A stretch of 64,000 bases of DNA. It comes from Bacteroidales bacterium UBA6397. Its GTDB lineage: Bacteria; Bacteroidota; Bacteroidia; Bacteroidales; UBA932. Location of the stretch: positions 1 to 64,000 of the forward strand of contig DJQB01000030.1 in assembly GCA_002439875.1 (NCBI GenBank), in the 5' to 3' direction. Below are positions 46,101-53,239 of this stretch, piece after piece. A program made the translations under genes and the position numbers. Positions within the stretch are counted from its first letter, which is position 1; each line of letters opens with the position of its first letter. Below the pieces are notes generated by a model. It did no database searches and was not told where the DNA came from. It saw nothing but the letters and a program-made list of their open reading frames with translations.

Positions 46101-46438
46101 GATGGACTCCAAATCACACGACCGGGGTGAAATACCCTCGCATCTACGACTACTACGACGCCAAGTACAACTTCTCATCCTACAACCCGATGGATGCCAG
46201 CATAATCGACGCGGTCTATCTGAAGAACAATTCCTACGTACGCATCAAGTCGGTAATCCTTACATACTCTCTGCCTTCCGAGGCCGTGAAAAAACTGAGG
46301 ATGAGGGGCTTGAGTTTCAATGTCTCGATGAACAACTTCTTCACGATCACCGGGTACGACGGAATGGATCCGGAAATCCCGGGAGCGACCTACCCGACCA
46401 CCAGAAGTGTGTCCGGGGGCATCAATGTCGAATTCTAA
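43103..46438 (+). CDS. SusC/RagA-family TonB-dependent outer-membrane transporter
   Basis: The ATG at 43103 yields a signal peptide (LRRCGIVWITVFLLTQVTAAAQG) and 1111 residues; the longer frame runs back over the tyrosine phosphatase gene. A carboxypeptidase-regulatory-like domain (LTGKVTDTDGAPVIGAGI) precedes the TonB box region (QLDQVVVTGYAQ), plug domain (YGSRAANGVIVVTTKKGE) and 22-strand barrel ending in Phe. It imports large ligands in complex with the SusD-like lipoprotein encoded 10 bp downstream. No glycosidase is nearby, so a peptide or glycopeptide ligand, as for RagAB, is possible. Confidence 0.95.
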   Translation: MNELLSKLRRCGIVWITVFLLTQVTAAAQGIVLTGKVTDTDGAPVIGAGIISMQKKASGTTTDVDGKFSFKVPAGTESVLFSSVGMKDVVYKIVPGKTENITIVMEWESTQLDQVVVTGYAQTTVKRITGSVAVIGSDKFEAKAVSSVDALMQGEVAGVAVSATSGQPGTQSRIRIRGSNNLSGTSQPLWVVDGVPMQSDSPSLSSEQLATGGFDDIFVNGVGNINPNDIESITILKDAAAAAIYGSRAANGVIVVTTKKGEAGKMRINYNNTFTMSIKPQRTLNLMNSAEKLAWEDELWNEFSAKKYEESLEDNTVVYPVVGIVGQIRAGLGDFAKYKGDVNAQNEYIASLRNNDTDWYGLLFRNAFSQGHHLSLSGGSEKNTYYVALGVNDEDGMLIHNSYRRYNVNSKMTLKPVDRVRIDIGMEAARQESRMPYSSVDPFYYAYFSNPYEKAYNADGSYAADNTWFTLGYYNGRGAEQVMPKNGFSLLRELDSNYSSTNNTTGTFRAQVDFRIAEPLHFVGLASYSFANNSTDKIVDKDTYTAFRDRLGSDDRSQTNLYGSISQNRTNRNSYVARGHFAFNKTFGELHTVNVLAGAELRGSDANTIFTKRYNYDPKTGTTSLPSISGPQDEWLREVEKLNGEYFSKTRYASFYASADYYLGKTIVLNASFRTDGSSNFGSNRQFNPTWSAGAAWHLGEESWMGNIPAVSHATLRAAYGFTGDVNTSTSHLLVMQYLQQQYRHFGDETFNLGTIPSAPNPDLGWEKTRDAKVGLDFGLWKDRLTVNTEYYYRLSTDVVTSSPVQSTTGFTYVYFNAADIMNSGVEVTVNGKLIQKKDWTVSAAVNFAYNYNKVMKYNPVSTSGITSKDRYVEGYPTGAIFSGKYSGIAPDTGLYQFKLRPDAQIATATDLNKPDNYRYYLGTTIAPYTGGFNLSASWRQLKLSVSGMFSLGSKTFEKMRYPASYSNTSHSGVSTETVQSQFSDLYGNHLNVEKDRTDRWTPNHTTGVKYPRIYDYYDAKYNFSSYNPMDASIIDAVYLKNNSYVRIKSVILTYSLPSEAVKKLRMRGLSFNVSMNNFFTITGYDGMDPEIPGATYPTTRSVSGGINVEF

Positions 46439-46448
46439 ATGATTTGAA

Positions 46449-47855
46449 ATGAACAATATGGAAATATTCAAGAATATATTCAAGTGTGCCGCCGCTCTTG
46501 CGCTTGCCATGGGTGCCGCCGGCTGCAAAGGCTATCTCAGCGTCCAGCCGCAGGGAGAGGTCATCCCGGAGACAGACGAAGAGTTCACCGCCATCATCCA
46601 CAACCACCTGCGCGACATTGAAGGCGGAGGCGATGAATATGTCATCGGGAACATGGACGCTCTGACGTTCCTTGAAGGCTGCGCCGACAATCTGGACGCC
46701 AACATCCGCACGGGCTCCAACCTTACGTTCTTCGCCGGCGAGGAGATAGACAGCCGGCAGAGGGTCTATGAGGAAAGCTGGGAGGTTGTCCGTGACTGCA
46801 ACATCGTGATTGAGAACATGAAAGACCGGACCTCCGACATCGCGCTCGGCGCCCTTTCGGCGGCATATTCAATGAAAGGGATCGTCTATTACAACCTGCT
46901 GCGGGAGTTCTGCCAGCCGTGGCCGGACTCAAAGGCCGGAGAATTGCCTGGCATTCCGATCGTGGACAGGTTCAACATCAACGACAAGCCTTCGCGCGGA
47001 ACGATCCGCCAGACCTACGACTACACGAAGGCCCAGTTCGAAGCCGCGCTCGCGTTGAATCCGACTGACCCCAAGTACATATTCACGGAATGGATCATCA
47101 AGGCCTACGAGGCGAAGCTTGAGTTCTGGTGCCAGAATTGGGACAGCGTCATCTCGCTCTGCGAGGACATCATCACCCACAGCGGAATATCCCTGACCCC
47201 GGTTTCTGAATATGCCGACATGATCAACGCACAGTATGACGCGAAGGGAGAGGTGCTTGTCCGCTCGCACATCAACAACTCCAGCGAACTGGACTGGTAC
47301 TTCAGCTACACGAAAAGCTATCTGGCCTCCAGACCCGCAAGCGCCAGACTCATCAGATTGTTCGGCGACAAGCCCTGGGATGATGTCCGCTATGCGGCCA
47401 GTTTCAACAGCAAAAGGATGAATGTCAAGACTCCGGAATGCAAGGTGCGCCTATCCGAGATCGTTCTGATGCTCTCCGAGGCATATTACCACAAAGGTGA
47501 CAACACCTCCGCCCTCAAATGGCTGAACGAGCTGCGCCGGAACAGAATCAAGAACGTCACCGGCCTGACAATGGCTACTCTTCCGGAACTACGGGATGGT
47601 GAAAGAATCGTCGTGGACTGCACCGGCAAGGCCGTCACTCCCCTGCTTCAAGCCATTTTCGATGAAAGGCGCAAGGAACTCTATATGGAGGGAGACCGGT
47701 GGTATGAACTCAAGCGCAACGGCCGTCCGGAGTGGTGGGTTATAAGCAACGGACTGAAATACACCACGAAAGAGTACCTATACACCTCTCCGATCTCGAA
47801 ATCCGATGTGGATCTGAATCCTGGGTTGGAGCAAAACCCAGGCTATGTTTATTAG
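46449..47855 (+). CDS. SusD/RagB-family surface lipoprotein
   Basis: 468 residues with a lipoprotein signal whose Cys lies in GAAGCKGYL. SusD features include LSVQPQGEVIPETDEEF, the helical TPR-like core (YNLLREFCQPWPDSK, PRGTIRQTYDYTKAQF) and the C-terminal region FDERRKELYMEGDRWYELKRNG. It caps the SusC barrel on the cell surface and captures ligand. ATGs at 46449 and 46458 are both possible. The gene follows SusC by 10 bp and a small lipoprotein gene follows by 24 bp. Confidence 0.94.
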   Translation: MNNMEIFKNIFKCAAALALAMGAAGCKGYLSVQPQGEVIPETDEEFTAIIHNHLRDIEGGGDEYVIGNMDALTFLEGCADNLDANIRTGSNLTFFAGEEIDSRQRVYEESWEVVRDCNIVIENMKDRTSDIALGALSAAYSMKGIVYYNLLREFCQPWPDSKAGELPGIPIVDRFNINDKPSRGTIRQTYDYTKAQFEAALALNPTDPKYIFTEWIIKAYEAKLEFWCQNWDSVISLCEDIITHSGISLTPVSEYADMINAQYDAKGEVLVRSHINNSSELDWYFSYTKSYLASRPASARLIRLFGDKPWDDVRYAASFNSKRMNVKTPECKVRLSEIVLMLSEAYYHKGDNTSALKWLNELRRNRIKNVTGLTMATLPELRDGERIVVDCTGKAVTPLLQAIFDERRKELYMEGDRWYELKRNGRPEWWVISNGLKYTTKEYLYTSPISKSDVDLNPGLEQNPGYVY

Positions 47856-47879
47856 CGCAACTTACATTTTTCAAGCATT

Positions 47880-48098
47880 ATGAACACAAAAAGAAATATA
47901 TTTGCTATATTAGTCGCCGTTTTTATCGGCACAACCCTTTGTGGATGTTCCTATAACGAACTTCCGCCAAAGACTTCCGATGCCTCAAAAAGCTATATCA
48001 AACCGAAAGGGGAAGTTCCTACGGCCGCTGAAAGAGAGGAAGTCAAGGCCATCAAAGCCGAGTATGAAGCCGCGATCAGCACCGGCGATAGCAAGTAA
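47880..48098 (+). CDS. Small lipoprotein of SusCD locus, unknown function
   Basis: 72 residues: a lipoprotein signal (FAILVAVFIGTTLCGC) and only about 50 mature residues, hydrophilic and lysine/glutamate rich with a predicted helix (TAAEREEVKAIKAEYEAAIS). It is not a recognised family. Its place 24 bp after susD suggests a minor subunit of the transport complex. Codon use resembles its neighbours. Confidence 0.7.
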   Translation: MNTKRNIFAILVAVFIGTTLCGCSYNELPPKTSDASKSYIKPKGEVPTAAEREEVKAIKAEYEAAISTGDSK

Positions 48099-48178
48099 GG
48101 TTAGCATCTGTAAGTTATAGATGCCGAATATGACTGAAAAAGTAGTGTATTATAGTAGTTTTGTTAATTTATTGCAGT

Positions 48179-49471
48179 ATGTTTAGAAGATTTCTGACAT
48201 TTGTGGCGGCGGCAGCGGCTGCCGTGACAATCTCATCCTGCCAAAAGGATGACAAACCGACGGTTGAGTTCGAGAAAAGTCTATACACCGTCTACGCCAA
48301 ACGCAGCGTGGATATAAATGTCATTCTCAGCGAACCTGCGGCAGAGAATGTCTCCGTGCAGATCACAACAGCCGGAGCAGTGACGGGAACTGATTTCGAG
48401 ATAACTGGTAATCCCGTGACAATAAAGGCAGGAGAGACCACCGGAACGTTCAGCGTGAAGAACCTGAACCTTACCGACGCAAATCCTCTCAACCTTGGCA
48501 TTGAATGCCCGTCAGGCTATAGCCTCGGGGCCAAATTCGTGACGATTGTCACTCCTGATCCTGAGGAGACGCTTGTATATTCATTCCAGACCACCAAGGC
48601 TGATGTCCTCGGTTCATACGTCGCCAACATCAAGGTGACCGGTGTCACTTCAGGAGACAAGATCTCTCTTGGCGAGGATGTGATCATCCCTCTTAAGATC
48701 ACCGGAGACGCCGCACAATACGTTGTCTTTGATTCTGAGACAAAAGCCGTTGACAAAACACCTGGACCTCACGCCGTCCTCAAGGCCGGCAAATCCACGG
48801 CCACGTTCAGGTTCTCTCTCAAAGACGGTTTCAAGGACGGAGACAAAATCGGCGTGACTGTTGACACTGACGAGGCAGTAAGGTTCATCCCCGGAGACAA
48901 CGAGAGCGCCGAGTACACCCTCTATTCAGTGAAAGTTCCGGACGCGATCCTTGGCACGTGGGCATTCAGCAAGGTGTTCGCAAAGGATGAAGTGGATTAT
49001 TTCTTTGAAGAAATGGAAGACGATCCGACTCTTCTTCCGTTGAAGAACGAAGGGTTCACTCTTACCTTTTCCAAGGATGAGTCAGGTGTGGTGACCGTAA
49101 CGCCTAACGACAAAGGCGATTTCGCAAACTATTTCAGAGAGGCCACAGTGACTCCGACAGAGCCTAAGAATTATTCCACAGATGGTACGGTCATCGGTAA
49201 GAACACAGTTTCAGAATGCACGATGTTCATGGGCAGCGATGGCTACAAAGTCCACACCAACATGTACTACCTGCTTTCAACGGCCAACAGGGCTTTCAGC
49301 AAGGCCGAGGAGAAGATCGGTGAGTCTGTCATCGTGTTCACAATCATTGACGGAAACCTGATTGTCGAATTCCGTGACTATGACAAACCTCCATTCGGAG
49401 AGAACTGGTGGAGCGACAACAAGTTCGACGCCGACATGTTCAGCTTCGCATCCCTCTTCGTAAAGCAGTAA
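48179..49471 (+). CDS. Lipoprotein with Calx-beta-like domains, SusE-position surface protein
   Basis: The ATG at 48179 gives a lipoprotein signal (FVAAAAAAVTISSCQKDD) and 430 residues. Two immunoglobulin-like repeats in residues 25-245 resemble Calx-beta domains (AGAVTGTDFEITGNPVTIKAG in the first, SLKDGFKDGDKIGVTVDTDE in the second). The last 180 residues (ILGTWAFSKVF onward) form a lipocalin-like or DUF4843-neighbour domain I cannot name. Position as last gene of the SusCD locus fits a surface ligand-binding accessory protein. A terminator follows at 49508. Confidence 0.72.
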   Translation: MFRRFLTFVAAAAAAVTISSCQKDDKPTVEFEKSLYTVYAKRSVDINVILSEPAAENVSVQITTAGAVTGTDFEITGNPVTIKAGETTGTFSVKNLNLTDANPLNLGIECPSGYSLGAKFVTIVTPDPEETLVYSFQTTKADVLGSYVANIKVTGVTSGDKISLGEDVIIPLKITGDAAQYVVFDSETKAVDKTPGPHAVLKAGKSTATFRFSLKDGFKDGDKIGVTVDTDEAVRFIPGDNESAEYTLYSVKVPDAILGTWAFSKVFAKDEVDYFFEEMEDDPTLLPLKNEGFTLTFSKDESGVVTVTPNDKGDFANYFREATVTPTEPKNYSTDGTVIGKNTVSECTMFMGSDGYKVHTNMYYLLSTANRAFSKAEEKIGESVIVFTIIDGNLIVEFRDYDKPPFGENWWSDNKFDADMFSFASLFVKQ

Positions 49472-49507
49472 TCTACAGAGATATACATAAGAAGTTTCAA
49501 GAATGAA

Positions 49508-49542
49508 CGAGGACGGCTATTAATTGTCAGCCGTCCTCGTAT
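49508..49542 (+). terminator. Terminator of the SusC/SusD operon
   Basis: An 11-bp perfect stem (CGAGGACGGCT with AGCCGTCCTCG), 10-base loop, then a T-rich tail, 37 bp after the last stop codon. Confidence 0.75.
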
Positions 49543-49637
49543 TGTTGCGTAACAGCCCTATTCTCTCCCCCATAATGTTGTTGGGTATAAGTCTCGGGGA
49601 CGGTAACGGACTTTCGGCGTCCGTGGCTCAATGAAAA

Positions 49638-49677
49638 CGAAAAAGCGAGTCAGGCGCGATATATCCTAACTCGCTTT
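49638..49677 (-). terminator. Terminator of the candidate small RNA
   Basis: 13-base arms (49642-49654 and 49665-49677) pair with one mismatch around 10 bases; on the minus strand the stem is followed by TTTTTCG. Confidence 0.65.
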
Positions 49678-49878
49678 GCGGGTTCCCGGCGCTGCGGCTA
49701 TCAATCTTGTAAGTTCCAGCCTTGATCGTCGCTTACATCTCAAAGACACTTCTTATTCAATTTTGAGTAGCATACCACTCTCGTATTTGTAAAATTTCTA
49801 CTATATTTAAGGGAAAATCGAACTTTTGCAAGTATTATCGCTTTCTCATGCTCACTGGATGAAGCACATTCTCTATCG
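49640..49878 (-). ncRNA. Candidate structured small RNA, about 240 nt
   Basis: The 578-bp gap 49472-50049 has no gene. On the minus strand a promoter (49914-49885) and a strong terminator (49677-49638) frame a transcript of about 240 nt with no open frame of note. Inside, GAGTGG and CTACTC form a hairpin with a TATG loop (49766-49781), GTAAG and CTTAC can pair, and ATCAAGGCT faces AGCC and TTGAT. I do not recognise it as tmRNA, SRP, RNase P or 6S RNA. Confidence 0.45.
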
Positions 49879-49884
49879 ATTTTG

Positions 49885-49914
49885 CAAAAATATTAGAGCC
49901 TCTTTTCAACCAAA
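49885..49914 (-). promoter_or_regulatory. Promoter of the candidate small RNA
   Basis: TTTG (49914-49911), 18 bases, TATTTTTG (49892-49885) on the minus strand. The -7 box is perfect, spacing slightly short. Confidence 0.45.
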
Positions 49915-49958
49915 TTGCGGAAGAACCACCATTCTCAAGGAAGGTCACAGGTATCGGT

Positions 49959-49984
49959 ATATTCGATAACTAATTATCGAATAT
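49959..49984. promoter_or_regulatory. Palindromic operator upstream of HTH/M16 operon
   Basis: Perfect 11-base arms ATATTCGATAA and TTATCGAATAT around CTAA end 12 bp before the -33 box of the promoter at 49997-50027. A third related half-site (ATAACGAATAT, 50002-50012, 9 of 11 bases) lies between the -33 and -7 boxes. Likely a repressor or activator site, possibly for the HTH protein encoded next. Confidence 0.55.
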
Positions 49985-49996
49985 CGGGAATTTTGT

Positions 49997-50027
49997 TTGG
50001 GATAACGAATATTTTGATGTAAGTTTG
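49997..50027 (+). promoter_or_regulatory. Promoter of HTH/M16 operon
   Basis: TTG (49997-49999), exactly 20 bases, TAAGTTTG (50020-50027). The start site would be near 50034 and the leader about 16 nt. Confidence 0.7.
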
Positions 50028-50049
50028 CCGTATTGAATAATTGAATGAT

Positions 50050-50259
50050 ATGCCTATAGTCGTCAATGTCGATGTGATGCTGGCAAGGCGGAAGATGTCC
50101 TCCGCTACCCTAGCCGAGAAGGTCGTGATCACCCAGGCTAACCTTTCCATTCTGAAGACGGGGAAGGCAAAGGCTGTCAGATTCTCCACCTTGGAGGCTG
50201 TGTGCATGGCGTTGGATTGCCAGCCTGGGGATATTCTTGAATATATTGATGAACAATAA
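50050..50259 (+). CDS. Small XRE/YozG-type HTH regulator, copy A
   Basis: 69 residues from the ATG at 50050 (MPIVVNVDVMLARRKMSSAT). The HTH is TLAEKVVITQANLSILKTGKAKAVRF, followed by STLEAVCMALDCQPGDILEYI, the short Cro/CI-like form known as YozG. A paralog with over 70% identical residues lies at 55437-55649. The M16 protease gene begins 21 bp downstream, so both share the promoter at 49997-50027 and its palindromic operator; self-regulation is likely (inference). Confidence 0.88.
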   Translation: MPIVVNVDVMLARRKMSSATLAEKVVITQANLSILKTGKAKAVRFSTLEAVCMALDCQPGDILEYIDEQ

Positions 50260-50280
50260 TAATCCTAAAGATAGATTAGT

Positions 50281-53106
50281 ATGAAAAGATTTTTGATTTT
50301 AGTCTCCGCTTTCCTTCTGAGTGCTTCGGCATTCATGGTAAGCGCGCAGATGCAGCAGCTTCCGAATGACCCGGCAGTCAGGGTAGGCAAGCTGGAGAAC
50401 GGTCTGACCTACTACATCAGACACAATGACAAGCCGGCTGGAAGGGCTGAGTTCTACCTCGCCACCAATGTCGGAGCCATCCAGGAGACTCCTGACCAGG
50501 ACGGCCTCGCGCACTTCCTTGAGCACATGTGCTTCAACGGCACGAAGAATTTTCCGGGTAAGGGCATTCTTAACTGGCTCCAAAGCATCGGAGCTTCTTT
50601 CGGTGGCAATGTCAACGCCTCCACCGGAGTTGATCAGACAACCTATATGCTCAACAATATCCCTTTGGTAAGGGAGTCTGTTGTGGACACCTGCCTTCTT
50701 ATCCTGCACGACTACTCTCATTTCGTGACGAACGATCCAGCCGAGATCGACAAGGAGCGTCCGGTGATCATCGAGGAGAGACGTTCCCGCAGAAACGCCG
50801 GGTGGAGGACTTTCGAGAAGTCCCTTCCTTACATCTATGGCGACACCAAATACGCCACCTGCACGCTGATCGGAAGCAAGGAAAACCTTGAGACCTTCAA
50901 GCCGGAAAGCCTTGTGAATTTCTACAAGACTTGGTATCGTCCGGATCTTCAAGCGGTGATTGTTGTAGGAGATGTCGATGTGGATGCTGTTGAGGCCAAG
51001 ATCAAGTCGATTTTCTCTGACATCCCGGCGGCAGTTGATCCAAAGCCAAAGGAGAAGATCCAGTTCAAGGAATTCACTGAGCCACGTGTGGCTGTCATCA
51101 CCGATCCTGAGACGACCACAGCGTCTGTTGAAATGGTTTGGGAAAGCGAGGCCCGTGACGAGGCCCTTAACGCGACACCGGCAGGACTTATGGTTGATCT
51201 GATCGAAGAAGTGGTTCAGACTGTGATGAGCGAGCGTTTCGAGGACATAACCTCCAAGGCTGACGCTCCGTATCTTTCCGGAAGTTTCGGTTTCGGCAAG
51301 ATCTGCGAGGTCATTGAGGGTACTGATGCCAGTGTCGCCTTGAAGGAGGACAACATTCTTGGCGGATTCAAGGCTTATCTTACCGAAGTGGAGAGACTGA
51401 AGAGATACGGCTTGACAGAAGGCGAGGTGACCAGGGCTAAGGCCAACATCCTTGCCGGCTACGAAAAGGCCGCCAATCAGGCGGACACCCGGAAGAACAG
51501 TGAGTTTGTCTATCCTCTCATCAACAATTTCTTCGCCAACTACGCTTTTATGGAGCCTGGTGCCAAGTTGGATCTTGTGAAGACTATCTTCGGGCAGATC
51601 AACGCCCAGGTGATGAACCAGGTACTTGCCCAGGCCTTTGCCGATGAGAACAGTCTCGTTGTCATCTACAGCGGCCCCGAGAAGGAAGGCATCGCCACTC
51701 CTACTGCTCAGCAGCTGCTTCAGGCCATCGAAGATGTTAAGAAGTCCGAAATAGCGGCTCCCGTCGAGGAAACCTCCAATGAGCCTCTGATGGATTCCTC
51801 TGTCTTGGAAGGTGGCAAGGTCAAGAAGACTAAGACTTCCATCTATGACGCCACAGAGTGGGTTCTATCAAATGGAGTGAAGGTTGTTGTGCTCCCTACT
51901 GACCATAAGAAAGACCAGATCTTGTTCTCTTTATACAAGAATGGCGGCAAGAGCCTGATTCCGACCGAGGACATGCCTTCATTTGACGATAACGTTTATG
52001 GACTGTTCCTGCGCTCGCAGGGTGTGTCTAAGTTCAAGGGAACTGAACTCACCAAGATGCTGGCGGGCAAGGTAGTCACTGTCACCCCGACTGTCGGGGA
52101 GTTGTACAACGGCATCTCCGGCAACTCTTCCGTGAAGGATTTAGAGACTGCGTTCCAGCTTCTTTATCTTGAGTTTACGGAGCCAAGATTCGACCAGGAG
52201 GAATTTGACAACGCGATTGCCCAGCTCAAAGCGGTGCTCCCGAACCTTGAGAACACACCGAACTTCGCCTTGCAGAAGAGGGTTGTGAAAACCTTGTACA
52301 ACGATGATCCAAGGGAAGAGGCCATCTCGATGGAGAAAGTCGGGAAGGCGAGCCTTCAGGCCATAGAGAAGAATTACCGAAGACTCTTCGCGGACGTGGC
52401 CGGAGCCACGATGGTGATTGTGGGAGATGTCAACCTTGACACCCTGAAGCCTCTTGTCGAGAAATATGTCGGTTCTCTTCCAAAAGGAAAGAAAGCTCCT
52501 AAGTGGGCTGATGTGCAGCCGCGGCTTGTCAAGGGAAATGTTGTGGATGTCTTCGAGCAGAAGATGGAGACACCTCTCTCGACCGTGCTCCAGGTCTATA
52601 GCGACTACCGTCCATTCTCTGTCAAGGAGCAGACCCTTGCCGAAGCCGTCAGCTACATCCTCGACCAAATCTACACAGAGACTCTCCGTGAGGATGAGGG
52701 TGGCACCTATGGAGCCTCCTCAGCCAGTGAGGCGCAAAAGTATCCTGGCGGAAGATACCTACTCCAGGTCGCATTTAACAGCAAGCCTGCCATGACGGAA
52801 AAACTGAGGACTCTTGCGAAGGATGGCTTCAGGAAACTGGCTGAGGACGGACCTACCGACGAGCAGTTCACCAGGACAGTGGAGAATTTCAAGAAGAATG
52901 TGCCGGAAAAGAGGATCAACAATTCTTACTGGCTGCACAACATTCTCAACTATTTCCGTGAAGGTTATGACTACGACAAGGAGTGGGAGGAAGCTGTGAA
53001 CAGCTTGACCAAGGAAGGTATCCGCGAGGCGGCCGCCAAACTCTACAACTCCGGCAACTTCGCCGAGGTCGTTATGATGCCGGGCGAGACTACCGAGGCA
53101 GAGTAG
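50281..53106 (+). CDS. M16-family (insulinase-like) zinc metalloprotease
   Basis: 941 residues with a signal peptide (MKRFLILVSAFLLSASAFMVSA). The inverted zinc motif HFLEH lies in GLAHFLEHMCFNGTKNFPGKG (about 70-90) with the third ligand Glu in the following EIDKERPVIIEERRSRRN region. Four M16 half-domains are evident; the second pair (about 520-930) lacks the HxxEH motif, as usual for the inactive half. It degrades peptides in the periplasm. It is cotranscribed with the HTH gene. Codon use is of the high-expression type and GAATAT is absent. Confidence 0.93.
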   Translation: MKRFLILVSAFLLSASAFMVSAQMQQLPNDPAVRVGKLENGLTYYIRHNDKPAGRAEFYLATNVGAIQETPDQDGLAHFLEHMCFNGTKNFPGKGILNWLQSIGASFGGNVNASTGVDQTTYMLNNIPLVRESVVDTCLLILHDYSHFVTNDPAEIDKERPVIIEERRSRRNAGWRTFEKSLPYIYGDTKYATCTLIGSKENLETFKPESLVNFYKTWYRPDLQAVIVVGDVDVDAVEAKIKSIFSDIPAAVDPKPKEKIQFKEFTEPRVAVITDPETTTASVEMVWESEARDEALNATPAGLMVDLIEEVVQTVMSERFEDITSKADAPYLSGSFGFGKICEVIEGTDASVALKEDNILGGFKAYLTEVERLKRYGLTEGEVTRAKANILAGYEKAANQADTRKNSEFVYPLINNFFANYAFMEPGAKLDLVKTIFGQINAQVMNQVLAQAFADENSLVVIYSGPEKEGIATPTAQQLLQAIEDVKKSEIAAPVEETSNEPLMDSSVLEGGKVKKTKTSIYDATEWVLSNGVKVVVLPTDHKKDQILFSLYKNGGKSLIPTEDMPSFDDNVYGLFLRSQGVSKFKGTELTKMLAGKVVTVTPTVGELYNGISGNSSVKDLETAFQLLYLEFTEPRFDQEEFDNAIAQLKAVLPNLENTPNFALQKRVVKTLYNDDPREEAISMEKVGKASLQAIEKNYRRLFADVAGATMVIVGDVNLDTLKPLVEKYVGSLPKGKKAPKWADVQPRLVKGNVVDVFEQKMETPLSTVLQVYSDYRPFSVKEQTLAEAVSYILDQIYTETLREDEGGTYGASSASEAQKYPGGRYLLQVAFNSKPAMTEKLRTLAKDGFRKLAEDGPTDEQFTRTVENFKKNVPEKRINNSYWLHNILNYFREGYDYDKEWEEAVNSLTKEGIREAAAKLYNSGNFAEVVMMPGETTEAE

Positions 53107-53151
53107 TTTTACGAATATATTCCCGGACATTTCGTCCAGTTAAAAAGTGAT

Positions 53152-53189
53152 AGAGCCATCCCCGATTTGAGGATGGCCCTATTTTGTTT
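53152..53189 (+). terminator. Terminator of HTH/M16 operon
   Basis: GCCATCC (53155-53161) pairs with GGATGGC (53171-53177), with further outer pairs, followed by a T-rich ATTTTG tail. Confidence 0.7.
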
Positions 53190-53213
53190 GTTGTTGTGCT
53201 TTCGGTGCTTCGG

Positions 53214-53232
53214 TGCTTCGACAGGCTCAGCA
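53214..53232. repeat. Dispersed hairpin repeat, copy 3
   Basis: TGCT and AGCA arms enclose TCGACAGGCTC. It ends 7 bp before the 3' end of the minus-strand tandem esterase gene, between convergent genes. GGTGCTTC is also repeated in tandem just before it (53204-53219). Confidence 0.7.
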
Positions 53233-53239
53233 ACCCCTG

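Noticed and set aside
49792..49811. AATTTCTACTATA, similar to the start of a Cas12a direct repeat
   Set aside because: The closing GTAGA arm is missing, there is one copy only and no cas gene nearby.
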